From NCBI GenBank assembly GCA_030407005.1, contig JAUDYN010000003.1, positions 4,193,260-4,257,259 of the forward strand: 64,000 bases of DNA, in the 5' to 3' direction. The notes under the pieces are model-generated. The model worked only from the letters and a program-made list of their open reading frames with translations, was not told the DNA's origin and ran no database searches. This DNA comes from Desarmillaria ectypa (Eukaryota; Basidiomycota; Agaricomycetes; Agaricales; Physalacriaceae). The position numbers were made by a program, and so were the translations under genes. Below are positions 44,845 to 56,712 of the stretch, in pieces (positions within the stretch are counted from its first letter, which is position 1; each line of letters starts with the position of its first letter).

Positions 44845-47800
44845 TTATGATTTTTGGAATGTATAAGGTGTGGTTTATGCTAGCCTTGTATTCTTCAATT
44901 ACATCCATAGCATTCAACATTTCTGTTTCTTGGAACCAAGAGTTGTGTTCTCTGGTCCATCCCTTCCACTTGACTAGGTAGTCTGTGACTTCTTTAGACA
45001 GTTGTCCTCATTTGGAGCATACTCGATGAGTGTGTGAGTCCAAAACTTCTTCAATTTCATACTCTTCTTGACCATCAATGAGGTCTGGAGGAGGAGGCAG
45101 TGGTTGTTGCTGATTTGGGAAAGAGGGCATAATATATGGAGTCAACAATTTTTCATTGAATTGAGGATGTATTTTCCAATGAGGTGACAGTTTCAGTTTG
45201 TATGCTGCCATACCAGATTTCTCAATAATTTTGAATGGTCCAGTTTGTTTATCGTCGAGCTTCTTCTTTGGATGTGGGAGATGAAGATTGACAGTGTCGA
45301 GCCATACCTTGTCACTGATTTGATATTCTTGAGATGATTGTTTCCTTGTGTCATATTGTGCCTTCATTTGCACTGCTGCTTTCTCCAATGTGTCATGGAC
45401 TTCCTTGTGGACTTTGGCCATGGTTTCTGTGAATTCTACTGCTGCAGGATTTGTGAAACTTGTTTTTTGGATGGACTCAGGGATGAGTTGAGGGTTTCAT
45501 CCATATAAGACCATGAAGGGACTTTTGCCAGTTGCTGAATGAATTCGGTTATTGTGAGTGAATTCTGCAAGTAGCAACCATGCTACCCAGTCTGTCTGTT
45601 GATGGTTGATAAAGATTCAGAGGTATTTTTCAACCTCTTGGTTGACCCACTCTGTCTGTCCATCCATCTGTGGGTGATATACAGTGGATGCATTCTGCAT
45701 GATATTCAGCATCCGATAGAGTTCCTTCATGAATGTTGATATGAATTGGGGACTCCGGTCTGAGATAATCACTTGCAGCATTCTGTGTTTTGCATAAACA
45801 TGATTTTGGAGCATGAGAGCCCATCCTTCTGTGGATAATTCTTCATTGCATGGAATCAGGATTATGTTTTTGGAGAATCAATCCACAATGATGAGTAAAG
45901 CGTCAAATCCTTCAGATTCCGGAAGTCTGGTGACCATATCAACTGAGATATGAGTCCAGGGAGCATCAGGTATTGTGTTGGGATGAAGAGGAGCAGCCTT
46001 TGCCTGTGTATTACTCTTCATCCACTGGCATGTTTTGCATCCTTTGATATAGGATTCAACATCTCTTTTCATCTTTGGCCACCAATATTCTCATAGAATG
46101 AGTTCCTTGGTTTTGGCTATGCCAGGATGTCCTGCAGTGATGTGATCATGATATTGTGCAATGATCTTGCTGCAAAGTGAGGTGTCTTGAGGAATGTAGA
46201 TGCGTCCGTCATACCACAATACTTCATTTTCTTGAGTGATCCCTCATTCATGATTAAGAGATTTTTCAATCCCCTGGTCCCATTGTTCTCATTGTCGAGT
46301 TGCATCTCTTATACGCATAACTCATTCTTCAGTGGTGGGCAGTATTAATGCCCAGAAGTGTTCAGGAGAAAGAACAATCATGTCTTGATTGTCTTCTTTT
46401 CCCTGATTGTGATCATCTCTTTGGCTGAGAAGGTTGGCTTTTTTGTTCGTGACTCCAGCTTTGTGTTGAAGAACAAAGTGGTATTCAGCCAACTCAGTAA
46501 CCCATCGGGCTTGTCATTGATTCAGCTTCTGGGGTTTTTGGAAGTAGTGGAGATTTTGATGATCTGTCCAGATTTCAATGGTTTCCTTGGTGCCCATGAG
46601 GTAATGGCACCATTCCTCCAAAGCCAACATAATGGCCAGCAATTCCTTGTTGTAGATTTTGTAATTTTGTTCAGTGACTGTCAGCACTTTTGACATGAAG
46701 GCGACTGGCCTCCATTTGCCATTCTGTTCTTGGCTTAGAACAGCTCTGATGGCTCCATCACTAGCATCAGCTTCTACTCAGAATTTCCCATTGTCAGAGG
46801 GAATCATTAGAACTACATTCATGGTCATCAACTTCTTGGGTTGTGAGAATGCCTGTTCTTGTTCCACTCCCCATGTCCAGTTGACCTTGCCAGTCAACTG
46901 CATGAGAGGTTGTACTATTTTGGAGTAGTCGCATATGAACTTTTGGTAAAAGTTCATGAATCCTAAGAAAGATTGGAGCTCCTTCTTTTTGGTTGGAGTG
47001 GGCCACTCTGAAATTCCAGTGATTTTGACCAGATCCATGTGGATTGCATCTTTGCTGATAATCACTCTAAGGTATTCTGTCTTGAGTACTTCAAACTCGC
47101 ATTTCTCTGCTTTGAGGAACAATTTGTTTTCTTGTAGTCATTGGAGAACTTGTTGAACAATGATTTGATGTTCTGACATGGATTTTGTGAAGATCAGGAT
47201 ATCATCAAGGTATATGGTAACTTTTCCTCCAGCAATCAGGTCCTTAAAGATGTCATTCATCATCCACTGGAAAGTGGCTGGTGAATTGGTAAGGCCAAAG
47301 AACATGACTGTGGGCTTGAAGAGTCCTCGGTTGGTTCTGAATGTGGCTTTTTCTTTGTCTCCCTCACAGATTTGTATGTTATTGTATCCCCATTGGACGT
47401 CCAGTTTGGAGAAGTACTTGGCTCCATGTAGTTTGTTGATGAGTTCTGATATCAACAGGAGTGGATATTGATTCTTTGTTGTCATTTCATTCAGTTTTTG
47501 GTAATCCTGAATGGGGCACAGCAAACCATCTTTTTTCTTGACAAAGAAGAAGGGGGACACAAAAGGGGATTTGAATGGACAAATTCATCTGGAGTCGAGG
47601 TTCTCATCAAGGAACTTGTTGAGTTGTTCCTGTTTGTTTTGATTGAGTGGATAGACTTTACAGTCTAGCATGGATTTGGCATTGAGAGTCAACTCAATGG
47701 CATGATCCCAAGGTTTCCAATCTGGTAGCTCATCAAAGCTTTCTTTGGAGAACAAGTCTCTGAAACTTTGATACTGAGGAGGCATCAGCTCCTTGAAAGT

Positions 47801-49684
47801 CTTCTTGGGTTTTTCTGCATTTGCAGCAGCCGCTAGTTCATTTGTGTGATGTACAGCTTGAAGAATGATTTCTTCTTGCATGTTTACCACAAGAATCGTT
47901 TTGCCTTCTTCAAGCTCTTCATCCCATCTGTCCTCTTCATCTGAATTGGGGAGAGTGAAATAATTCTTGATACAATGACATTGTCTGAATGTCATTGATC
48001 CTGTTTTCCAATTGACTAGTGGGTTATGGTGTTTAAGCCAGTCATGGCCCAAATACACTGTTTTGGAGCCCAAGTCTGTGACTGCAAGGTCGATTCATTC
48101 AATGTGATCTCCAATGGTCATTCAGAGTTCCACAAATTCGGTTACATCTCCTGCCTTATTATGGGTTCCATCTGCATTGTAAATAAGTATAGAAGTAGCA
48201 GCTTTTCTGGTATCCAACTGGTGTTGTTGGACATAGGTTCTGTTGATAGAGCTGCCCATGCAGCCACTATCCAACAATGCACAGGTTGTCAAAGTCTGTT
48301 TCCCTGTGCAGGGAGCAAGTTGGATATCCACCAAGAAGTCCTGGCCAGAACTCATGGTACCATGGATATACCAGATTGGTTCATGCAGTTCATAGAGCTG
48401 CTCATGCGCAGAGCTCTCTTCAGTGTTCAAGCTCTGAATGAGCTCATCAGTGATTTCTCCAAGTCATTTGGAATGTACCCAAGTGGAGAGGACTGCTTTG
48501 GTGACTGCCAAGTTCTTGATGGTACAAATAGCATGTAGAGTCCAGTCGACTCCAAAGGGCTTATATCACACATGATTGAGTACCCCCATGACTGGCAGGA
48601 TTTTGGTTATCGGGGTCCTGGCTTTGGACTGTTTTGCTTTCCATTGTAGGAAAGCCATGTCATCTTCTTCATCAGGTACTTTGACAATAGTGGTGTTTCT
48701 GCTGTTGTGCCCCCTCTTTACTGCCTGGGCACTAGTGGCTTCCTGTCCTACAGCTGTTGTGAGTGCTACCAGCAATGGGCAATAGGCAGTTGCACTCCGA
48801 TCTCCAGGGATGTCAACACTGATTCCTACTTGGGAATCGACCATCGAAGCTGGCATTCATTCCATGTTGTCAGTTTCAGGATCTGCTGGTACTGGCAGCT
48901 CAACCGACACTTTCTCCTCTGAGTCAGGGGGCTTGCTACCATGTCCCTGGTTAGCACTTTTCTTGATGGAGCTAGACTGAGGTCTTGCCAGGCTCAGCCA
49001 AACTTTCAGGTCCTTCGGATGCCCCCTTTTTACCACCTGGGCACTAGTGGCTTCCCTCTGTTCTTCAGCTTGAGTTGCTTTCAGAACTTGAACTATCTTG
49101 GAAGGAGATAGGACTTGGCTTGATGCTTCTGGGGTTCTGCTACTACCTGTTTGGATGGAGTACTGACTCATGGTACCAGGTGTGAATCTTATCAGCATTG
49201 TGGTCGGTTCCACCACTAAGTTTCTCCCAATGGGATCAGGTAGCATGTGGCCCCAATCCTGGCCTTTGTAGGCACTTATCTCCCCCACCAACCATGGTGA
49301 GGTTGTGGGACTTGTCCTCCTACTTGTAGGGGGCTCAGGAGCATTTGGACTTCTGGAAGGTCCAAGGATGTTCCACCTACTTGCCCCAGTCCATGGTTTT
49401 ACCTGTGTATCTGGTAAGTCTACTGAGGTAGACTCAGTGGACTTCATGGCAGTGCCAGCACCACCTGGCAAATCCTGCACCTCATTGGGGGATCAGGATT
49501 CACTATAGATTACTGTGTCAGTTTCTTTCAGGAGTGTGACATACCTGTTTGTATTCGATTCTTTGGCATTCTTTAGCTTTGGTGACTGTGACCCAGTTGT
49601 ATGTATTTTTGGCATAATAAAATGTCTGTGTATATAATATTCAGTCTGACCCACGGAAGCTGAGGACTCACCACCAGGAGACAT
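44845..49684 (-). pseudogene. Pol of element T2, decayed, 3' end cut at the palindrome edge
   Basis: It is the same sequence as T1 pol: protease DSG at 48263-48271, Y-L-D-D at 47201-47212, and chromodomain at about 44915-45065. It lacks the last ~70 codons, polypurine tract and 3' LTR at its current end. If the spacer is flipped, the T1-side tail and 3' LTR complete it and the GAATT duplications face each other. Confidence 0.9.
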
Positions 49685-49707
49685 GGTCGAGCAAGGGGAA
49701 TCGAACC
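49682..49707 (-). other. tRNA T-arm-like motif at the gag-pol boundary (T2)
   Basis: Identical to the motif at 38971-38996, on the minus strand, between the gag stop and the pol ATG of T2. Confidence 0.6.
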
Positions 49708-49716
49708 CTTGTTGAC

Positions 49717-52096
49717 CTAGTCTTTTGCCTCCTTGATCTTGGTCATAGGTGGCATCACTTCATTAGTGGGCCCTACTGATCAAAGGTCCTTGAAGTCCTT
49801 TCTCCTAGGACAGTCCTTTGCCATGTGACCTTTCTCATCACAGCAGAAACATCTACCTTCTGCCTTTCATTGATCAATCTCCATGGGCTTTCCTGCCCCT
49901 CCATATGTCATCCACTGACCAGTTCCAGCATCCTGACTCACTCCCATGTTAGCAGTCAGCTTTGGAGCTGAGGAACTTGTTGCCCCAGCAGCAGCTTTGC
50001 TGCTGGGGTGCTGTGGGGGATTGGGGCAGGAGTCCTTCTTCTGCCCATCCCAGGGCATACTGGTGGTCTGATCAAAGACCCACTTGCATTGGCACTCTTC
50101 ATACATTCATGAAATGCAATCTTTCCATTCCAGATATGAGTGCAGAATGTTGATGCTCACATTTGAGATGAAGGTCATATAGGAGGTTGGTACTCCTAGT
50201 CAGACCACCTTCACCATGGTGCTGTGCTCGTTTTCATTGGTTTATTGCCCTGCCAGTTTTGCTTCCTCTTCCAGCTTCTGGAAGTAATGGGAGGTGGACT
50301 GCATCCTCATTCAAAGGTTGAACATCTGTTTCTCATGGACTTCCTTGATGGCAGGGTCTCAGAACTGATGAGAGACCAGGTCCACAAAGTCATCCCATGT
50401 GGGATAGTGGAAGTGGGCAGCAGTGCCATCATAAGAATCACCAACCCAGAACTCAGGTCTCTTGTAGACCCACCAGTTCTTGGTGGCCCCTTCAAAGTGA
50501 GAGGTTGTGAATAAGACCAGGTGTGATGGTACCTGGAAGTAATGCCAGAACACTTCAAAGTAGATGATGCAATCACCTATGAAGCATTCAATATTGTCAT
50601 GGTCCCCTTTGACTGGGTTGGGGGTCTTGATGAGGACCAGTTTGATGCCCAGATATGAGGCATCATTGGGCACATTTCCAATGGGATTTGGGACAGGGTC
50701 AGGAGGCCCTTTTCTGGGGGGTAGTCTTGGGATCCAAAATGGATCTGGCCTTGGACCTGGGTAGCCTCTTGGTGGCTCTGTGGGTCTGCCCCTGTCAGGC
50801 TCCTTTTCCTCATTGTTATCGCAGAGATAGTCTGTCATCATCTTCTTGGCAGATTCTTCTTTCACAAGCTCTTTGTGCATCTTGGTGATGTGTTTTTCCT
50901 TTTTTGCCAATACAGTTTTCATCTGTTGCCAAAGTTCTTCCATTGTTGCTGAGGTTCTTGATGATTCTGCAGGGATAGTGCCTGCAGGGGCATTCTCAGC
51001 TTCCATGTCTTCTCCCATGCCTGCAAAGAGAAGACTGCCACCCTGATAGGTGTGATAGCTGGGTTATCATGCCTGACTATAGAGTGGCAAGTTGGGCAGG
51101 GGTCTTGGTCTTGTGACTGAGGTGTTGGGAGGGTAATTAGGAAAGTTTATGTATTGGAGCTGGGAGTGTCCCAGCCTGTCATAGTATCCATACCCATATC
51201 TAGCTCCTTTAAAGCTGGACATTGGGTCCATTCTCCTTCCTCTGGGTGAGCTCCAGTTGCCATAGCTGTCAAAGGGAGTGACCCAGCTCCCATCATTCCT
51301 CTTCCATCCTTGGGCATAGCCCTGGTACCATATTGCCAATGGCAGGGCAATAAAGCTCCCAGTTTCTGTTTGTGTGGATCTGGGCTCAAATTGTGGCATT
51401 GGGGTTTGGTCCCTATATTGGATCACCCCAGTTAAGGGTGAGCCACTCATCTATGTTGGGATGATGCTCAGGCCAGGCCATTCTGGCTTTGACATCCGCT
51501 CGCCTTAGTTCCCAGGTGGCAGATACAATGGGACTGAGTATCTCTTGGTCAATGGTGGCAAGAGTGGGCCAATTCCAGTTTGTCCCATCAGGATTGAAGG
51601 GACTATCAGGGCAGAAGGGAGTGGTCTTAGGCACAGCATCAGAGCTTCCCTCAGAGTCTGAGGAGGAGAGCTCAATGATGGGAGCGAGGATGAGGAGTCT
51701 GTGCTCCCTCTGGGCCAAGGATCTCTTTCTTGAGCCCAAGGTCTATAGGAGTGTCTTTGATCCATTCTGGGATCATTGGGGGTGTAAGATCCTGAGGTAG
51801 GGCCAGGCGGGGGTAGGGGAATGGGGATGAGGGAGAAGGGAGTATGGGGGGGGGGGGGGGGGGGGGGGGGGGGTCATCAATCTCAGCCCATCTGTCTCAT
51901 GCATATTCTTCTGCTACAGTGGGGGTGGATCATTCCAGCCAGTAGGTTGCAAGAATTGCTCCTGTGGAGGTCTGATTGGTGTCCTCTGAGAAGGTCAAGG
52001 AGGTTGAGGGGGCCCTGAAGCTGACCCAGGGACATGAGAGTGGAACCTCCTCTCTTGTTCCCAATCTGATGGGGGATATCCTCCTGGGAAGGACAT
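49717..52096 (-). pseudogene. Gag of element T2, decayed
   Basis: It is the same as T1 gag except for the 28-base homopolymer (51846-51873), which adds one codon. The CCHC-type knuckle is at 49810-49851. The lesions are shared with T1. Confidence 0.85.
51846..51873 (-). repeat. 28-base poly-G (poly-C on the gag strand) in T2
   Basis: Counterpart of the 25-base tract in T1. It is the only length difference found between the arms. Confidence 0.9.
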
Positions 52097-52166
52097 GGTC
52101 TGGATAGCAGGGTGGGTGAGGAGGGGGTTGTGGATGGTGGGGTTGCCTTTCTTGGTGAAGAAGTGC

Positions 52167-52292
52167 TCATGCTTCTTCTTTGTACATTAGTACTAGAAGA
52201 GCTGTGAAAAGTATAAGGAGTGCAGCACCACTGATTGCAATGCTGAGAGTGATTGTTTGTTGGTTTTCTTGATTGTTGTTGTTCTCAGGCAT
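52167..52292 (-). CDS. ORF0 of element T2: 41-aa single-helix membrane protein
   Basis: Mirror copy of the ORF at 36389-36514, intact and identical. Same polar N-terminus and hydrophobic segment ending LLVLMYKEEA. Confidence 0.6.
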   Translation of the reverse strand: MPENNNNQENQQTITLSIAISGAALLILFTALLVLMYKEEA

Positions 52293-52351
52293 AGAGTTGT
52301 TGTGTCTTTATGGCTAGCATAGAAGATGTGGGAGGGATACCTTTTGACTAA

Positions 52352-52746
52352 TGTTACAGCCCTGTCTAACATGTGACTTGGGATATAAGCTTCTCTCTGG
52401 GCTGTCTCACATTCAGATAATCACCTGTATAATGAGAGTTAAGCTTAGTCTTTAGTGTGGTGTAGTAGAAGGTGTATGATTGTAATTTAGTTGAAAGGTA
52501 GAGTACAATGGTGAAAACTACTCTACTTATATACTGAAAGTACAGCATTATTAACAGATGAAATGGTATGGTCCATGAGAGAACAGTGTTGAAGTCAAGT
52601 GGATCATAGACCAATGAGAGTAAATGAGGGTGCTAGTGAAAGAGAATGGGGGTGGTTGTCAGTAAATGTGTCAATGCTGACTGAGATAAGATATATAGTG
52701 TTATGGATATGATGAGATAAGATAAGATAACAGAAAAATCATAACA
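52352..52746 (-). repeat. 5' LTR of element T2 (395 bp)
   Basis: On the minus strand it starts TGTTATGATTTTTCTG at 52746. Its first ~78 bases differ from T1's LTR, including a segment (ATATCCATAACACTATATAT) absent there. It is preceded on the minus strand by GAATT, inside integrase codons of S. Confidence 0.85.
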
Positions 52747-53772
52747 AATTCAGCAAGCAGCAGCCAATTACTCCAATTGTCCTGATAATGGTTTATGAAG
52801 ATTCAGAGGTACTTTTTGATTTCTTGGTTAACCTATTTGGTCTGTCCATAGGTCTGCAGATGATACATGGTGGATGCATTTGGGGTAATATCTATCATCT
52901 GGTATAGGTCTTTCATGAATTTGGAGATGAATTGGGGACCTCAATTAGAAATAATGACTTAGAGCATCCTATATTTGATGTATATGTGATCTTGGAGAAT
53001 GCATGCCCATCCTTCCACAGAGAGTTCTTTGTTACAGGTGACAGGGATGATTGACTTTGAGAATCTGTTGATGATTACTAGCAGAGTGTCATAGCTATCG
53101 GACTCTGGAAGTCCAGTGACCATATCAACAGATATGTATGTCCATGGTTTGGTGAGGATGATGTTTGGGTGCAGTGGTGCTGCCTTTGCTTATGTACTGC
53201 TTTTAGTATACTGGCAGGTTTCACATCCTTTGACATACACTTCTACATCTTTCTTTAGTTTGGCCACCAATATTCCCTAAGCATGAGTTCTGTGGTTTTT
53301 GTGATACCAGGATGACTAGCAGTGATGTGGTCATGACTGTTGGCAATGATTTTGCCCCATAAGGACTCTTTTCTGGGTATGTAAATATGCCCATCATAGT
53401 ATAACATCCTATCTCACTCAGTGATACTGCATTCATGATCAAGTGATATGACAATACCTTGGTCCTATGCTTTCTTCTGGCATGTGGTGTCCTGAATTTT
53501 CAAATACTCCTCTGTCACTGTTGGCATGATGAGGGTATGGAAATTCTCTGATTGAAGGACAACAACATCATGATTGTCTTTCTTGTCTTGATCATGATCA
53601 TTGTGTTGGCTGAGTAAGTTGGCCTTTTTGTTTGCAGTCCCTGGTTTGTGCTTGAGAGTGAAGTGGTATTCAGTGAGTTTGGTAACCCAACATGCCTGGT
53701 GGTGGTTCAGCTTCTGGGGTTTTTGGAAGTACTAGAGATTCTGATGATCTGTCCAGATTTCAACCTCTTTGG
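52747..53772 (-). pseudogene. RNase H-integrase fragment of element S (left part)
   Basis: Reading downward from 53772: P-K-R-L-K-S-G-Q-I-I-R-type RNase H end (the WTDHQNL region, frame broken), then the integrase zinc domain (ITASHPGITKTTELMLREYW near 53290) and the DDE core (about 52900-53130), ending at LLLAEF. It is interrupted at 52747 by T2; the continuation is 44425-44844 on the plus strand. It has many stops. The upstream end abuts a third-family LTR. Confidence 0.8.
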
Positions 53773-54453
53773 TGTAAGGCTGACAAACTCTCTGGTGAGA
53801 GAATTACAGTTTGCTTTTGCAAGATCTTTGGTATACAGTAAGTATTCAAGGAGATGCAAGAACCACCTTCTTCAGATCAGTAAGAATCCACTTCAGATAG
53901 CAGAGAAGAGCAAAAGAGTGGGACTCAATATCCTTTCAAGAGATTTGGGTTTTGAGAGCAATTTCTGAGTGATAGCAATGAGCTTCCATGCTGTCTGCTA
54001 GCAATACTAGGCACAAGGCTGCTAAAGTATGCTAAGCTGGAGGCTTGAATAAGGAATTTATTCCTTTAGTATGCTATGAGCTTGATTGATTATTCTCTAG
54101 TTACATTGGTGTTTTTATACTTCTCCAACTTCTTACCCCTATACCTGTCCCCTCTGAAAATCTTGCCAAGTAGTGACCTGCTCCATCATGTCCACCTCTT
54201 TTTACACTCCTAAATGATTCTCCTAAGGGAAAACCATATGGTATCACCATCCTTGATGATATTAAGACAGAGGTGTGGGCTTCCACTGGCAGATGATAGT
54301 GCAGATGGCAGTCCATTGTCCTCTGACCTTCATTTCCTTCATTTCTAGTGGATCCTAGTCCTGTATTCCTGTTAACTGAGCAGGTGGTTGTTCTTAGTCC
54401 TGTGGCTTAGCAGAAGCCAAAATTTGGTGCACACATATATGTGGTGTAGCACA
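53773..54453 (-). repeat. Third-family solo LTR (681 bp)
   Basis: On the minus strand it begins TGTGCTACACC and ends GTCAGCCTTACA, so it has TG...CA ends. It contains a likely TATA box (GTATAAAAAC near 54110-54120) and an AATAAA signal (GGAATAAATTCC near 54050). It occurs once in the window. The flanks (CTTGG and CCAAA) do not match and belong to two elements in opposite orientation (H and S), so it also sits on a rearrangement junction. Confidence 0.6.
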
Positions 54454-54706
54454 CCAAGACAATGCTGGGATGGTGCTACCCTATCCCAACAGCCCTTATG
54501 GGCCACTGGAATTCACATCAAGATTCCCAACCTATCCCTGAGGGTGTCTTCCCCCACCTGAACTCTGGCCCACCAATGAGGAGAGTAGTGACTCCAGCTC
54601 CTCACTCTCCATCATCAAGCTCTCAGATGATGCCCCATCCACTCTCACCCCCCAAGCTGATGATGACCCCCTTAACACCTGAGGCCTCAATTATGAGTGG
54701 CCAGAG
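54454..54706 (+). pseudogene. Gag of element H, first piece
   Basis: It reads DNAGMVLPYPNSPYGPLEF and continues to LNYEWPE, resembling the F gag N-terminal region (YEWPDLNNADQ). One TGA is in frame. It is cut by a solo LTR at 54707 with CAGAG as target duplication. Confidence 0.7.
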
Positions 54707-55128
54707 TGTTATGATTTTTCCACTTTTCATCTCTATGTTATCTTATCCAATCCTTTATCTTATCAGATCTCCATCTCATCAGTCCTATTATCTGATCCCT
54801 TATCCAACATCAGACTTCCAATACTCATGGTTACCTGGTGTAACACTGCACCATATTCTCACTATAGTTGCATAATGGGCATGCCATCTTTCTTGTTTCT
54901 TTCATGGACATCTCATGATTATCAGTATATATTTAACCTCACTCTAGTATATAAGTTGGGTAGTTTACACTGTATACTCCCCATCTTTCAACTAAAGTTC
55001 ATTTCTATACCACCTCTTCTCCACAAAGATCAGAAGACCATAGTCATACCCTTTGAGTGATTGTCCAAATGTGAGACAGCTCATAGGAATATGCATGTCT
55101 GCAGATCATGTGGAATGTGGGTCTAACA
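54707..55128 (+). repeat. Solo gypsy LTR in H gag (422 bp) with target duplication CAGAG
   Basis: It begins TGTTATGATTTTTCC and ends GGGTCTAACA. It is flanked by CAGAG at 54702-54706 and 55129-55133. No internal region is present, and gag coding continues on both sides. It has TATATAAG near 54950. It arose by recombination between the two LTRs of a once complete insertion. Confidence 0.9.
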
Positions 55129-56712
55129 CAGAGCTCACCAATGCCAATCAGGGAATCCTTGGACAATTCTGAACTGAGGCCTGGGAAATCTAAAGACAAG
55201 ATGTCAAGGCCAGAACTCTCTGGCCAGGGATCTATCCTGATATGGATGAATACCTCACCCTCAACCAAGGGAATCCTATTTGACCTCCCAGTATTAATGC
55301 TACCATACACATCTGGATACATGCCAACTGGGACCAACATCTGTACCCTCCATTGGTAAGAGATAGACTACCTGGACTACAACCAAGGACAGCCAAGGAA
55401 CAACAAGACCTGGAGCTCACTCTCCTGGTCCTTGCCCATAAAGAGGGAGACTGCTTGGACCTCAATGGTCAGAGGTTACAATTCTACATTCGATAATTTT
55501 ACATATGATTACTGCAGCTACCAGAGATGGGAATCATACTCATCCCAATATAACTCCTCTAATCCATATGATTACCCACCTGATACCCCTATAAACTACC
55601 CATGACCCCTCTCTGACTCACCATTATCAATCAGCCAAATTCAGCAGCACAATTCTTATCCTCATTCAGGGAGAAGCTTCTTATTTGTAGGAGCAGGTGA
55701 AGATCCCAGCAGAAGTATGACACCACTGGATCCACCACCACTAACCTGAGAAGAATGCCTCCAGCAGGCCAAAGAAGAATTGGTCCAAAGAGACCAGAGA
55801 GTCAAGGCAGTCATGCCATGATTTGGCAGTTCCTCATCAAAGAGAAACAACTGGACCAGGAATGCCCCTGGAACCTGCCTCCTGACCTATCCCCCTGACC
55901 TGATCAATACCTCATTCTGCACCTGCCCCCCAACCAAGCACCCCCCAACCCCATCCTCAATCCAGTAGGTAACACACCCAATGCTGCACCATGCCTCAAT
56001 ATCAAGCCTATACTAGTACAACCCCTGAAGCCCTTTAAAGGTGAGCACAATAACATTGAGTGATTTATAGGTGACTGTATTGCCTACTTTGAGGTCTTCT
56101 GACACTACTTCCAGCTGCCCTTGCACCTGGTACTATTTGCTACCTCACACTTTGAGGGAGCTGCCAAGGACTGGTTGGTTTACAAACATCCTGAATATTG
56201 GGTGTCAAACAGAAACACTGGTGTTCACACCTATTTCTGATATCTAGGATGGGATGACTTGATGGAACTAGTTACTCAGCAATTCCATGATCCTGCTATC
56301 AAGAAGGTCCATTAAAAAAAATATTTGACCTCTGCATAAGGACTCAGCCAGACAGTTACTACTTCCAGAAGCTGGAAGAAGAGGTGAAACTCACTGGATG
56401 GTGCACTAATGAGAATGAATGCAGTGCCCTGGTAAAGGTGGTATAACTAGGAGTTCCAAGCTCCTATATTTCCTTCATTTCTAATATGGACATCAATATT
56501 CCATGCACTTATCCCAAATGGAAGGAGCATATCCTCTGAATGTATAAAGAGCATCAATGCAAATGGATCTTTGACCAAACCATGGGGGCCCCACATGATA
56601 ATCAGCAATGAGATGACTGCCAACCTCAACAGAACCCCAGTAGTAAGCCAACTGCTGGGGAAACAAGTTCATCAATGGCCAAGCTGGCTGCCAATACCGG
56701 GATGGGTTATCC
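55129..56712 (+). pseudogene. Gag of element H, second piece
   Basis: It continues DMDEYLTLNQGNPI and RTAKEQQDLELTLLVLAHKE. The frame then moves +1 near 55470 (YNSTFDNFTYDYCSYQRWE). Later come QFLIKEKQLDQE and the capsid-like domain (FKGEHNNIE, YFQLPLHLVLFATSHFEGAAKDW, about 56030-56280). There are many stops. It ends just before the knuckle, in AKLAANTGMG, where it is fused tail-to-tail to element G. Confidence 0.8.

Larger units (their letters stand above)
44845..52668 (-). repeat. Right arm of the 7.8-kb inverted repeat
   Basis: This is the mirror copy of 36013-43833, 3 bp longer because of the poly-G tract. The inner edge falls in the post-chromodomain codons (KIIT). The outer edge falls inside the 5' LTR. 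Shared stop codons show that the two arms did not decay independently. Confidence 0.92.

Noticed and set aside
36013..52668. Palindrome as a simple missed-adapter read artefact
   Set aside because: Such artefacts have little or no spacer and are symmetrical. Here a 1011-bp non-palindromic spacer, differing outer LTRs and different outer flanks argue against it. Not fully excluded.
53773..54453. Third-family LTR as a TIR element (TTGGTGT...ACACCAA)
   Set aside because: The outer TTGGTG/CACCAA match is only about 7 bases, no duplication flanks it, and internal TATA and AATAAA signals fit an LTR better.
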